From Hofstenia miamia (Eukaryota > Xenacoelomorpha > Acoela > Hofsteniidae): a stretch of DNA of 64,000 nucleotides. The stretch lies in the NCBI GenBank assembly GCA_900660155.1, contig CABFPE010000533.1:240858-304857 (forward strand), given 5' to 3'. Made by a program: the position numbers and the translations under genes. A model generated the notes under the pieces. The model ran no database searches. It had not been told where the DNA came from and saw only the letters and a list, made by a program, of their open reading frames with translations. Shown in pieces: positions 22,440 through 34,655 of the stretch; positions within the stretch are counted from its first letter, which is position 1; the number at the start of each line of letters is the position of its first letter.

Positions 22440-25400
22440 ATTTTCATATATAATTGCAATTATCTTTTTTAGTTCTCTGCACGCTTTGTAATAACATCTA
22501 ATCTTTGAATTTTTGCACGACAAATAACAAACGTCATTTTACTAACAAACTCTTTTTTTATAGAAGAGTTCTAAATCATCTTTATTGAATCCTTTCCTCT
22601 TTAAGAATGCAAGAAGTACAAGTGATTTCCTGCCCTTTTTCATTCTTTTTGTTATTTCTGATTCTAAACTCAAACTTGTATCTATTTCTACACCTAATAA
22701 CTTTGCCTTTGTAACTTGCTTAATCTCCGTTCTATTTAATTATAATTTCAATAGTTTTGTTTCAATTTATGTGCATTTTTTTCTTGATTAAGTTATTTAT
22801 TTCATCGTATGCATTATCTTCGTTTGTAAAGTTTATTGCACATATTATAGCATTACTCATTAACAAACTACACAAGAGTTCCCTTTATTTATTTTTAAGT
22901 CATTAATTAATATACGGAACAGTTGTGGACCATGTTACTTCTGGCAGCCCTTTAGATTTCATTAGTGGTTTTGAAAGATTTCCACCTGTATGTGTTATAA
23001 GTGATCTTTCTTCCAAAAACGATTTGTACCAGGGTATGTACTTCTTTAACTCTTCATGCTCTTTTCAAGTTCCATCAACTAGTAATAATAAATTACAGTT
23101 AAGGCATGTGACACTGATACACCTCTTTTATAAACATATTCATCTTCACGAATGATTTCTTTAAAGTATGTTTCCCGCCAATTGTCAAATACATTTTTCT
23201 AGTGCAGGGATTTCTGTAATCACTATTGGTCTTAAATCATTTGGCTTAGCTAAGTTCAGAGTTTTCGGAACCATAAAATCTCTGTTCCATAATGAAGGGA
23301 AACCTTTATTACGAATACAACATGTCCGGATCATATGAATAGGCTTGCTGAGAACTAGTGAATGTCTTCCCCAGAACCAAGATAGATATCTTCCTGTTGC
23401 CTTATTCTTATTAATGTTTCTTAGAAAACTATAAACTTTGTATTCTTGCGGTAATGCTATTTATCCATTATGGGTAGAATCGTTTTCCCAAATTAATGAA
23501 TCTTCGGATGTACATATATTTGCAAAATATGCGTTAATACATTCAACTGCTTCTTTGGTTGGTTCATACTTGTTCAGTAATCTTGATATAGTTGCTGTTT
23601 TTTGAGATTTTTCTTCTGAGTTTTTAAATAATTCCACCACTTCTTACTTCCTTTTTCTCCTAGAGTTGCTCTTAGTTTTACTTCCTGAAATCTACTTTTT
23701 CTATTTGCTTAGATAATTTGTTTACACTTTGTCTATTATTTTTTCTTTGAACGTCATGTTTTTTATTCAATAAATATTTTAGAAAAGGTGTTATTCATGG
23801 AGGATCTTTATTTGATATTTTTATTGCATATATTCTGTCTAAGATATTGTAAATATTGTTAGTCAAATGATCGCAGTCATCATTATAAGCTAATTCCCAA
23901 TTTACTTGCCAAAAATATCTTTCTATTTTCCAATGCATTTTTTCAATAAGATCAAAAACAACATTTTATTGTAAAATTTCTCTCTTATTCATCATATTCA
24001 AGGGTTCATGAAGAACACAAATATGATCAGAATTTCCGTGATCTGGAATTTTTCAGGCATTTTATAAACATGATCCATATTGGTAAAAATCTTGTCCAGT
24101 TTTGCACATCCCCTTGTGAGAAAATTTTCTACGGAATTTAATCCGAGTTCGTCTATTATATACTGCTGTGGAGCTTTATTTATATCACCTGCTATCAATA
24201 TATTAAATTTTTGGCTCATATTCACAAATATTCTGAACTTCATTTATCATTAAGTTCGCAAATCTTTTGTATGTTCTTATAATTATATCGGTAGAATCCT
24301 ATACATATGAGTTCAAATTCACAATCACATACAAGTATATGTACACCAGTAAGTTCAACATCGTTATCTTCGTATTCTAGAATATGTCTAGACTTATATG
24401 TTTTACTTGCATAAATAGTTACCCCTCCTCCTTTTTCTCGTATTGTTTTGCTTCTTATCACTCTATAAGCTTGATAATTTGCTATATCCTGTAGAATCAT
24501 GGAGTTCTCATCAGCCCATATTTCCGATATAACTGCAACACTAACGCATTTTTCTCTTAATACCATTTCTAATTCTGTCATTATATTATTTAGGGATTAT
24601 ACATTGCTTAGAAGAACAATTCGTAGTTTAAATTGCTTCTCTATATTACTTCATACTTGTCATGCATTTTCTGTATTCCCACCAAAATCTGCTCTCTTAA
24701 TTAACAACTTCTTTACTTTTTAATATCCGCTAATATGTTCAGAACTTTTGCAGCTTACGCATTCTTTGTGATCCTTCTTATTTCTGCAATCCTTAGATTC
24801 ATGACTTTTACTGCAGAATTTAGAGATAACTGAGTTTTTACATAATCTTGCAATATGGCCATACATTAAACACTTTCTACATTGTATTGGCTGAATGAAA
24901 GGTTCTACAGGGCATATTCTATTTCCTACACGTACTTCTCCATTACATATTATGTAACTAAATTTTTCAGTAGTAGTTCTAATAGCTACATTTCTTTCTT
25001 TATTTTTGAAATTATAATGGAACAATTTTTTGTTTTCTCCAAGGTGTCCACCACATTGAAGTTCTACTTCGTCTAAGAAATCACCATTAATATTAACAAA
25101 TTCTGGAATATTTCAAATTAGAATGCAGGGAATGAACTTTTTGGGGACAAATGATTCTCTTTTCATATCTCTTAATATTGAAATGATTGCTTCTTTGTCA
25201 GACTCTGGTTTAAAAATCATTATTATTTTACCTGATTTTAAAGGTATTGTTTATTCTAGCGATACTTTTAAGTTTTTCTCTTTGAATTTTTGTAGAAAAT
25301 TTACTTGGAATATTGCACATTCCTGTTTAGATACATTATATAAATGTTCACCATATTTCACAATAATCTTTACTTCCGAATCTGGTTTATAATTCTGTTT

Positions 25401-25502
25401 CCTTTGTAACTCATGCTTGTTTAAGGCATTGGTCAGAATTTGAAAATTTGGTTTGCTGGGCAGTATATACTTCATTTTTAACTGCTTTATTTCTGTCTCC
25501 AT
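22440..25502 (-). mobile_element. Decayed LINE with ORF1 zinc knuckles, endonuclease and RT
   Basis: A minus-strand non-LTR retrotransposon about 3 kb long, in the expected order. 25502-25251: N-terminal part of a gag-like ORF1. 25025-24720: three Cys-rich knuckles (CRKCLMYGHIARLC, CSKSHESKDC, CVSCKSSEH). 24581-24240 and 24243-23998: AP-type endonuclease pieces with ISEIWADE, GGGVTIYAS and LIAGDIN motifs. About 23760-22600: reverse transcriptase pieces, including NKNKATG, NDLRPIVIT, ERSLITHTGGNLS and a YIN-like strand. Frames are broken many times, so it is dead. The layout suits an I/Jockey-like LINE, but I do not assign a clade firmly. It ends next to the 5' flank of the TRIM-like gene. Confidence 0.8.
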
Positions 25503-25689
25503 AAATCGAAAAATATTATTTTCGCATCATTTACATAGTTTGTAATCTTTAGTATCAGTGGAAATACTATATTTATCAATTATTAACCAGTTAATTTCTT
25601 ATTAAGTAAAAATTTTTCCATTGAAATTACTAGGAACTTATGTAAAGTTGCAAAATACACATAAAATGAAGCTGATTCTCCATATCACC

Positions 25690-25692
<3 letters not shown>

Positions 25693-25720
<28 letters not shown>

Positions 25721-25721
25721 A
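25693..25721. repeat. (AT)n microsatellite
   Basis: About 14 uninterrupted AT units. Confidence 0.9.
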
Positions 25722-27344
25722 TGTTTGCAATACATCAGTACAAGCCCAGTCTCACTCATATCAATCTCTGGATAATGCTAAAATGCAAAAAACCCCGAGT
25801 TCTTAGATTAGGTGTCACCTAATAACCTCCATTTTATATTTAAATAAATTTTTTTCATATCATAGATTGCTATTATCAAAAGTTTAAAGTATTGACGAAA
25901 GATTTGAGCAGACTAGGTGTTATTTTTATTTTTAAAAACTATTCGAGAATTTCAAGAAATGAATTTCAAAATGAGTACGTTACTTAAAAGAATGGAATGT
26001 TTTTCATGATTGCTGCAAATTGACTTGTACAAATGTGTACAATGACTATAAAAACATGACTAAAATGTATTAAATATAAAATAATTTAGGTACATTGGTA
26101 TTTTAAATTTATGTATATAAATTTTGAAATTTCAATAAAGATCATAGAATAAAAGTTGTTATTGGAAACTTTGAATATTCAAAATTTAATCAAACTTCAC
26201 TATTTAACGCATAAACTGTTGTTCAAAGTTCAGTAAAGAAAATTAGTAAAAGCATCATTTATTTCTGAAATATTCTTCAATACATCAATAAAAAAAATGA
26301 AATTTGTTACGTCATAATGATTACTACTATATGTCTAATTTAAGGTTTCAAAGCAAGATAATATTTCAAGAAAAAGTTATGATTGACTGTTTGACATCAA
26401 TTATATGATTTTAATTGATTATCTCAGCTTAAATATTATAGTAAAAAATAAGTTTTTAGAGAAACTGCACTTTTTAATCTATATATGACATCTGATTAAA
26501 ATAATTCAAATTTTAATTGAACTTGAAAAAATATAATTCATGGCAATTAATTTACCTATTTCAAGTTTTTTAGGTGTGTTGTTGGCATAGAATTTTGAAC
26601 ATGCCATTGTTTATCACATCAGGTTTTTGTTTTCCTGCACTATATGACATTAAGCATGATAAGTGTCATTTTGGTCAGAAACAGTATTAATATTCAAGTA
26701 TGCATTCTAAAATAATTTTCATATATATGTCTATTGTTGATATTTTAGAATAGATAAGAGTGCTAAAAAGTATATCAATATTTTCAATTCATTTTGCTAT
26801 ATCTGTGGAAAATATTACTTTGTTGATTAGCTAACTTCAATTTCATTGAATGCAAAACAGTATTATGTGCAATATTTCGGTATGACGATTACTGATCAAA
26901 ATATAATTTGAGCACTACATCAAATCTGCAAACTGGTGAGCCTACTTAAGAGAGGGCCGACTAGGCTATGGCCTAAGCCGCCGCAGCGCACAGTCTAAAT
27001 TTCAAAAACACATCCAGTATGCACATCCAATTTCATAACCACATAAAATATTCTATTATTTTACAACAATATTATCCTGGAAAAATTATTAAGCCTTGCT
27101 ATTCCTTTTAACCACTGTTATCGTGAGGGTAAGATAAAAGAAATACAATTTGTCCAAAGATTGGCATCTCAGGTGATTTACGACTTATTTGAACAGTAGA
27201 ATATGTTGGTTGTGATGAAAATTTTGATCTCAAAAGCGCTTTTTGAAGTTTTTGCCTGACTAATTATGCTTCTGTTATACCAGAATTGACATTAGTTTCT
27301 ATGTAAAAGTAAAACACAATTTGTTATAATCGGTAATTATTTTT
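25722..27344. other. Intergenic; contains repeat A copy 2
   Basis: AT-rich. No ORF of note. Around 26950-26992 a GC-rich block with GGCCTAAGCCGCCGCAGC may be the left end of the following hAT element, but I could not match it to a right end. Confidence 0.4.
26183..26292 (+). repeat. Dispersed repeat A, copy 2
   Basis: Same-orientation partner of 16628-16736, clearly diverged but alignable over its length. Unknown family, probably old. Confidence 0.5.
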
Positions 27345-29796
27345 GCAATGGATGAAGGAAAAAAATATATGCCAGGAAATCTTAAACGAAAGAAAAAGTT
27401 GGAGCAAGAAGAAAAAAATAAGAAGCTTCCAAATTGCAAGTCCAAACCCAGAATGAAAATCAGTCTGATTCTGCTGACAATAGTGACTCTGTTTCTCTCT
27501 CTTTGAGAAAAGTCAAGCAAGTAAAGATATTGAAGATGTTCAAACCCAAGAAGATGTACTAAAAGAAGACATATAAATATTTGAGAATAATGATTTTGGT
27601 GAGTGGCCTAAAACAATAAACGAAAACGTGTGCGAATACTGGATAGATAAAGGAAATGCTGAATGCCGACATTGTGATGAAGACTTCAAAGAATCCGCTG
27701 TTAAGAGAAGGACAGAACAGGACACGACGCTGCACAGCATCACTATTTAGTCGTACACATGCATTATCAGGCGAAGTTATTGATGTCACATGGCTTTGCT
27801 ACTCGAAAACAACAGACAAAGTATACTGTTTTGTGTGCAAGTTAATTTCAGCCAAAGAAAGTTCATTCACAGCTGGTTGCAATGACTGGAAGAATGCCAG
27901 AAGCTGTATTGAATCACCTAGTAGGTCAAATGAGTATTGTAAATCAATGATTGATTTGGTAATCCAACAATCTCTTGGTGGTCGTACTGATGAATCTTTG
28001 GTGCAGCAATACAATGATGAGTGCAAGTATTGGCAGTAAGTTTTAGTGCCATGTGTAGATGTAATGAAGCTTCTGAGTGAAAGATGTCTAGCATTTCGTG
28101 GTAAAAAGACACTAATTGGCTTTGCACACAACAGTAATTATCTTGGTATTTTGAAGTTGCTAAGTAATTATGATGCTTTTTTGGCTGCACATATCAACAA
28201 ACATGCAAACGAGGACTGTGGACATACTTCCTACTTATTTAATTTATTTGTGAAGAACTTATTCAGTGATGTCAGGCAAGGTTATATCTACAATAATAAA
28301 TGACGTAAAGGAAGCAAAGTTTTCTGAATTTCTGTAGACTCAACACCTGATATATCACACACAGATCAATTATCTTTTACTATTCGCTATGTTTTACCAA
28401 CCGGGCCTGTTGAAAGATTTTTGAAATTTATTCTGATAGTCAGTCGACATACATTTGAAGATTTTGCTAGCATTGTTTTGAATTTTCTTTAAAAGAAAAA
28501 GATACCAGTTCGAGATTGCCGCGCCAGTCATACGATAGTTCATGCAATATGGCAGGGAAATATGAAGGTGTTCAAGCACATATAAAAGTTCCCTATTGTT
28601 ATGCTGAATATATTCCTTGCATGGGTCATTCCCTAAATTTAGTTGGAAAGAGTGGTGCAGAAAGTTGCCCAGGTGCCGTAACAGTGTTCAGCATAATTCA
28701 AAAGATCTATACATTCTTGTTGGCATCAACTTACCGATGGAGAAAAAACAGTGAGGCCCTGAGAGTTGTGAGAATAAGAAATTAAAGGTTTCTAAAAAAT
28801 GTGTGATGCACACTGGTCAGCTCGCGCTGATGCTGTTGAAGCTCTAAATTCAGCATACAATGAAAATGTCATGTTTTATCAGAAGACTTTACTCAACCAG
28901 CTGAATGCAGAGATGAAGCATCAGGTTTGGCACATCAATTGAAGACTCTTGAAACAGCTTTGTTGCTGGAAATGTGGCATACAGTTTTGCACAATTTTAA
29001 CAAAACAAGCAAGAAGATACAAGAAGCTGGTCTTGTCATTCAATATCGCTGTGATGCTAATAGATTCCTTGCTCGTTATATAATTGATTTACGTCCACTT
29101 TTTGATGAATTTGAGCAGTAAGGAATAAAAAAGTTCGTAATTCATGAGTATAAAAATGACCAGAAACGTGTTCACAAACGTAAAAAACCCCATAATGAGA
29201 TTGGTACAGCTAACGATAAACAACACTCTGCAAGAGAAAAATTCAAATTAAGTACATATTTTCCTATTATTGATCATCTTTGTGGTGCCTTGAAACAACG
29301 TCTTGGTGCATATAATGTACTATGAAAAAGATTTGGATTGTCCTCAAGTATGCGCACTATGAACTCAAATGACCTTAGAAATGCTGCCACTCACCTAGTA
29401 AAACGTTATCTTCTGATCGTGAGAAGAAGTTGGAGAGTGAAATCGTGCAATTTTCAGCTATGATGAACAAGATTTTTGAAGCAAAAAATTCTACTGTTAA
29501 TAAAAACGATGATTGAAGTATTGAACTTATAACACAATAATAGCTTGGATGAGACTTTTTCCAATGTTGAGTTGGCTCTGCATTTATATCTTTCCATGTT
29601 TGTAACAAATTGTTCCTCGGAACGGTCTTTTTCGAAGTGTAAGTTAATGAAAAGTTATCTTTGGAACACTATGGGTCAAGATCGCTTGTCCGCATTGGCA
29701 CTCATAAGTGTAGAAAATGAAACGCTAAGAAGGATTGACTTCCATGAAGTAATCACTGCATTTGGCATGCAAAAGGCACACATGCGCCCTTTTTAA
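27345..29796 (+). pseudogene. Decayed hAT transposase (DUF4371/ZMYM1-like)
   Basis: Plus-strand pieces follow the order of hAT transposases related to the DUF4371/ZMYM1 group. At about 27595: GEWPKTINENVCEYWI, an N-terminal TTF-type zinc-finger region. 28046-28303: LLSERCLAFRGKK and FLAAHINKHAN. 28516-28785: SSCNMAGKYEGVQAHI and CMGHSLNLVG, the conserved DNA-strand-transfer core region. 29545-29796: the C-terminal hAT dimerisation domain with NCSSERSFSKCKLMKSYL and RLSALALISVE. At least six stops or frameshifts interrupt it, for example after 28039, 28303, 28785 and 29121, so it encodes no working enzyme. Terminal repeats were not resolved. Confidence 0.82.
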
Positions 29797-31861
29797 ATCT
29801 CAACTTACTGTTTGTTTGTATATTAGTTACTTATTAGTATATTTAATACACGTTTCATTTGTATGGTGCAAAAAAGTGCACTTTATTTGTCACACATTAA
29901 TACACCTCTCACCGCAAGATCCCATCAGTGTTATCCTAAGAATTTATTATTGTAAGCTACCAAATATTGTGATCTATGGCATGTTTAATGCTTTGATAGG
30001 GCCCCTCATCTTCTTAATGCGCCCCTGCATACCGGACCTGGACCAAACAATTTTTTATTTAATATAATTATTGCAAACCGAATTGAAATAAGGTTTGGTG
30101 ACCCGATTCAACCCGACACAACCCTACTAATTGTTATGCAATTCATGGGTCGACCCGTTTCCTGACCTGCACCACATGTGATTTGTAAATCATGTCCTGA
30201 GATTCTAGAACAATAGAAATTAGGAGCAATATTGTACCTGCCTTTCGGTATTGCTATGATATGCCAAGAGCCATCTGTGAACAAGAGTAAGAGACTCAAT
30301 TATTCTAAATTTCTTTCTGCTATTTTGCCATGTACAGCTGATTATAATTAAGAAGCTTTGGTGAAGATAGCAAAAACAAATAGAATATTGTCACCAGGAT
30401 ATTCAAGTCATTGAGAAGTGTTACCAAGTATATAGAATGATGACAGTCTACTACTGGCATACTTATGTGTAACAATCCTAATGATTCACACGATAGGAGG
30501 TCAAGAAATAAAACTTTTGAATTGCTTTTTTCTCTATACGTGAAAATTGCATTAAAAATTCAAGTGCTTCACTTGCTAAAGCTGGACGAGATAGAGAAAA
30601 ATTTAAAAAAAACCAAATTCTGCATGAAACGAATTTAGTATCACAAGCTATCATACTATTTTAAAACTATTGGCTTTAGTAATCCTGGATAGAGAATACA
30701 GAAATAGAAAATTTTGTTAAATTCATTATTTATTGACTTTATCTTGGTAATGAGTGCGGTCAAAGTTTATAAATATTTATAACTAAGTTTGTACTGCATA
30801 TGAGATTTAAGATACCATATATAGATAAGAACACACTTTCTAAAACAATTAATTGCTATTGAATATTTTCATAATGAAGCTGAAAAATAGATGAACTTCG
30901 CTGCAAAATTCTGAGAGTTGAGTGCATACATTTAGACACGTACTACAATGATATATAATTATCATAGTCTATATCTATCCAAAAAACTAGCTACATTAAG
31001 CTAATAAATTATACAACAAAAATTAAAAATTCACACTTAAAAATACATTATTTAGTGCTGCTTGCTATAAATTGTGCTTTTAGAGGATCTTAATATATTA
31101 ACTAGCTAGCAAGTTTTGCATTCCTAATTTTTTTAAATGTCTTCATATTTTGTTCAATTTGTATTTGGGAGTCTAACCTGTTCCACATAATTGTTGTTTG
31201 AACAATAAATGAATTACTAAATGCCCTACATGCTAATTTGGGCATTATATGTAACTGTTTTGTTTCGATTAGTACAATTTATCCTAGTCTCTGTGATTAC
31301 CCAAACGGTGTTTGACCTATTTCAAAAAAATGTCCTTGAATTGTACCCCTATGTGCTACTAAGCTTCTAGTAGTCACATGAGCAAATTCAAAATTATGTT
31401 TAAAGTTACTAACAATAGCTGGTTCCTCTTGGCTATCATGAATATGTAAAACAGGATTAAGGTGAATGACCCCATAAAAACTAATAAACTTATCAAAGAA
31501 AATGATTAGGTACATGCATGCATGGCAAAGCAGGATTAATATTTTAAAATATAAATAGATGTTCACAATACTACGAGCGTTCTTTGTGTATAATTTAATT
31601 TTTTAGGAAATGAAAGCAGTCAATGATATTTACTAAAACTAAAATATAAGGATAAAACACATGCACATAATAGTGTTATCATTATTTATGAAATGATGCA
31701 CTTAGGATTAAATTAATCTTCTTAGACACCAACTTTCAGCTGTTTACATTTCTTGTGTTATCTTATTTCTAAGAATTATTACCACAGATTAGCATTGAAT
31801 TACTTTGAACTTCATTGTGTGCCATGTGTACTGTGCACTGTACTTTATTTGCTCCATACTA
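29797..31861. other. Intergenic with repeat fragments
   Basis: This holds repeat B copy 1 (see 30715) and a hAT-type end near 30147-30169 (minus-strand CAGGTCAGGAAACGGGTCG). The ORF at 31297-31566 (minus, 89 codons) has no recognisable motif. No host gene was seen. Confidence 0.4.
30715..30853 (+). repeat. Dispersed repeat B, copy 1
   Basis: This aligns with the minus strand of 46330-46466. Shared words in order include AAATTCATTATTTA, TTATCTTGGTAATGAGTGCG, AAAGTTT, AAATATTTA, AACTAAGTTTGT, CATATG and TCTAAAACAATTA. In the other copy the same strand carries a 70-codon ORF that is broken here. The family is unknown. Confidence 0.6.
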
Positions 31862-32100
31862 CAGGGTGTCCATAAAGTCTGGACACAATAAGATGTTATA
31901 ATTTCGCCACTATCTAAATAAGTGAACTTTTTTCCGGATAAAGTACAATAAATTTTTAAATTAAGTCTTCATAGTCACTGAGAATTATAAGTTTAAGTCT
32001 TTCTTGAATCATGGATGCAAAAAATATGAATAATTTTAAAGCCTACATTGAAAAATAGTTAATTTTCCTGCGTCCAGATCCAGACTTTACGGACACTCTG
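31862..32100. mobile_element. MITE with 20-25 bp terminal inverted repeats
   Basis: Left end CAGGGTGTCCATAAAGTCTG and right end, on the opposite strand, CAGAGTGTCCGTAAAGTCTG match at 18 of 20 bases. Length 239 bp, no coding content. The terminal sequence resembles Tc1/mariner-type MITEs, but no clean TA duplication is visible, so the superfamily is open. Confidence 0.6.
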
Positions 32101-32714
32101 CATAGCAATAATGAAGGTTACATTCTTGTTGCCTAATGATGGTTTTGATAGGATTTGTGTTTTCATTATCAATATGAATCATATAAATGGGGCAAGAGAC
32201 CTATGTATACATATACATATACAGATGCTGGATTGAGTTCAATATGAACAATATATTTACTAGCTAATGTCTATGATGCGGTTCCTCAATTTGAATCTGC
32301 TGTTTGAAACATGCGTACATAATGTTCGGAATGTAAGGCATTTTGTTTTCGAATGGTGAAATACAAATGTTTTCTGAAAAAGGAAACCGTTTTTTTAAGC
32401 AAACTAATTGCATTTTGGATCAATGAGTTTCAGTGAATGTTAAGTAATTTAAGTTTTTACATCTGAAGTAAAGGAACTTAGCAAACCACTTCCAATCACG
32501 CTATTTATCAGCCAATTCTTTCTAAAATATACTTTTAAATGTCATACATGACTTATAGGGCTCTACACAATATTCATGTAATAATAGGTATTCAATTTCC
32601 TGAGACTTTATCTTTTGCTCCCAATATTAAGAATAGCGTGAAGAAAGCATCCAGTCAATTATTTTTGTTGCTAAAGCTTCAAGCATATTGAACTATACAA
32701 AACATGAATTGACT

Positions 32715-33149
32715 ATGCTGTTCAAACAGTTGGTAGTTATGGAATTCAAGTTTGGGGTGGTTCCCCCAACTATCTTCTTGAGAAAATTGACTTGGTATTC
32801 CGAAGAGCTCAATATACATGTATTATTAATGAATCTCTACCTATTAAGCGTGTAGTTAAAGCTCAATATGACAAGCTTTATTAAGCCATTTCGGAATGTT
32901 ATGATCACATTCTCTATGATATTCTTCCTTCTAGGACAGCATATGGTCAGAGGTTAAGAATCCGACTCCTTACTGGACAATATCAAAATAAGGAGAAATA
33001 TTTACGAATATTTCCTGATAGACATCTCCGATTCTTTCATCATTTTTAAATTTGTTTGATTTATTTTATAAATCAGTTGTAATTTACTGATTTGATTAAA
33101 GACTATTATTATCATTATTATTATTATTATTAATATTATTATTATTACT
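32715..33149 (+). mobile_element. LINE 3' end with (ATT)n tail
   Basis: Plus-strand C-terminal part of a LINE RT protein: YGIQVWGGS, LEKIDLVFRRAQ, and later RLRIRLLTGQY and LRFFHHF before a stop at 33047. One stop interrupts it near 32882. After the stop comes a short 3'UTR and GATTAAAGAC followed by (ATT)n at about 33104-33149, a typical tail for CR1/L2-like LINEs. The copy is 5'-truncated. Confidence 0.7.
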
Positions 33150-33220
33150 AATATAACGTAAAATCATCGCCGCAAATTTACGGGCATTCTTCAAGCTATT
33201 TACCAAAACAACACAAGCAT

Positions 33221-33222
<2 letters not shown>

Positions 33223-33254
<32 letters not shown>
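33223..33254. repeat. (TA)n microsatellite
   Basis: About 16 TA units. Confidence 0.9.
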
Positions 33255-33256
<2 letters not shown>

Positions 33257-33574
33257 TATAAATATATAATTCTCATGTTTTGGGATGGAAGTTACCACAT
33301 ATCAACACTTTGTGGAAAAGCACACTCAAACGAATTCAATTGAAATTATTGAGGACGACAAATAGAAGCAAATCATATAAAAACACAGGAATAACATAAT
33401 TTCTTGTCTTCAATGTACACAAATTACAACTATGCAAATCTTGGTGCTTTTCACTTCATAACATTCTTTTATTTAAAATCAATTTTTGTGTCGAAATTTT
33501 TCATAAGGCTGCGAGATGTGACTTTTTGGCGGATCGGTCCACATCGTCTTTCATATCCTAATACTTGTGTAGAT

Positions 33575-33887
33575 CAGGGTGGAAAGCGGGTCGGAGCAGG
33601 TCATAGATCAAAATTTGAAAATTGCCGTGTCAGAGAAATTGTTTGAAGGACTTCCCTGAAATATTAGTTGAAAACTAACCATGCATTTCCATTTAGTATA
33701 CAATCTACTATGCCATATAAACCTACTCTTAAATTTATGTTAATGACATTTTTTCATGTTAGTTTTGTCAAACATTTGCAAATACAACTCGGTTTAAAAG
33801 CTGACTGCTGACCCATGTGCCGGGTCGAGGATCAACATACTATGGGTTGGGTCGTGGGTCAAAATATGTGACCCGTTTGCCACTCTG
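33575..33887. mobile_element. hAT-type MITE, 313 bp
   Basis: Left end CAGGGTGGAAAGCGGGTCG and, on the opposite strand, right end CAGAGTGGCAAACGGGTCAC. Flanking octamers GTGTAGAT (33567-33574) and GTGCAGAT (33888-33895) match at 7 of 8 bases. No coding content; the ORF crossing its left end is chance. Related ends occur near 30147-30169, 44135 and 46755. Confidence 0.72.
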
Positions 33888-33951
33888 GTGCAGATGCTTC
33901 AGTTACTAACTTGAGATGTCATTCTACGGTTTGGTTGTGACACGGATGACA

Positions 33952-34230
33952 TTACCTCAGCGGACTTACTAAACATTCTTCAATTTCAGTTGCTGGAGGA
34001 GGCTGTTCATAAGATTGCACATAAACCAAATCGTAGTATTTTTTAGCATTGAAGTTTAAAGTTGGTACATGATACAGAACAAGGATTTGATTGTTCAGAA
34101 CTATCACCATTACCTTGGTTTGTACTTTCGGCAGGTTTTTCAGCAAGATAGAAAGCAGATGCATATTAACATATAATCCCGTTTTCATCTTGTGTGTTAT
34201 TTGAAAGCGTGAAGATAATGCGTCATCAGC
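33952..34230 (-). pseudogene. Unrecognised coding-like stretch, part downstream of a MITE
   Basis: Minus-strand open reading with protein-like composition: LSSRFQITHKMKTGLYVNMH, VQTKVMVIVLNNQ and YYDLVYVQSYEQPPP, ending at a stop. It lies on the other side of the MITE 34231-34443 from the next entry, in the same orientation, so one older gene was probably hit by the insertion. I do not recognise a family with confidence. Whether this was a host gene or part of a larger element is open. Confidence 0.35.
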
Positions 34231-34443
34231 CAGGTGCATACCCAGGATTTTCTGACGGGGGGACATCATTGTTATTCCCTAATGAAAATATTAAGAAAAT
34301 AGACCTTAAAAATGCATTTCACGATCCTAGATTTTAAATTTTTCAATTTTTTACAAATTTTTTTTTGATTTATCCAGTCAAAATTAAATTTGGAAACCTG
34401 ACGGGGGGGACATTCCACCATGTCCCCCCTGGGTACGCCACTG
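34231..34443. mobile_element. hAT-type MITE, 213 bp
   Basis: Left end CAGGTGCATACCCAGG and opposite-strand right end CAGTGGCGTACCCAGG, both followed by G-runs. The target duplication TCATCAGC is exact (34223-34230 and 34444-34451). The exact duplication suggests a fairly recent insertion. It interrupts an open stretch on the minus strand. Confidence 0.8.
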
Positions 34444-34451
34444 TCATCAGC

Positions 34452-34655
34452 GCAAAGGAATTGTTTAAACATCGAGATAAAATGAGTGCATTTAATTTCA
34501 AATAATTTTATGTTAATATTAAATTTGCACTTCATTTCTTTACCGTTAGAGGGCTTATAAGCACTTAAATATATTTCGTCTAATGTTTGGTTGTGAAGTG
34601 CAAGGACCTTTTTTGCCCCAATGCTTCTTATGTCCTCTTCATTGTCTCCTAACAT
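34452..34655 (-). pseudogene. Unrecognised coding-like stretch, part upstream of a MITE
   Basis: Minus-strand ORF beginning MLGDNEEDIRSIGAKKVLAL and continuing through EIYLSAYKPSNGKEMK to the MITE. The frame is open further upstream without an ATG (YATLG). The opening LGDNEEDIRSIGAKKVL recalls repeated helical segments of uncharacterised invertebrate proteins, but this is only an impression. A second copy of the first 23 codons lies across the N gap (34871-34945) and is probably an assembly duplicate. Confidence 0.35.

Noticed and set aside
25621-25806. 61-codon ORF across the (AT)n at 25693
   Set aside because: Same reason: simple-repeat translation with no domain.
26950-30050. Terminal repeats for the decayed hAT transposase (GC-rich blocks near 26950 and 29995)
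   Set aside because: The candidate ends share only short G-rich words and no 8-bp duplication could be matched.
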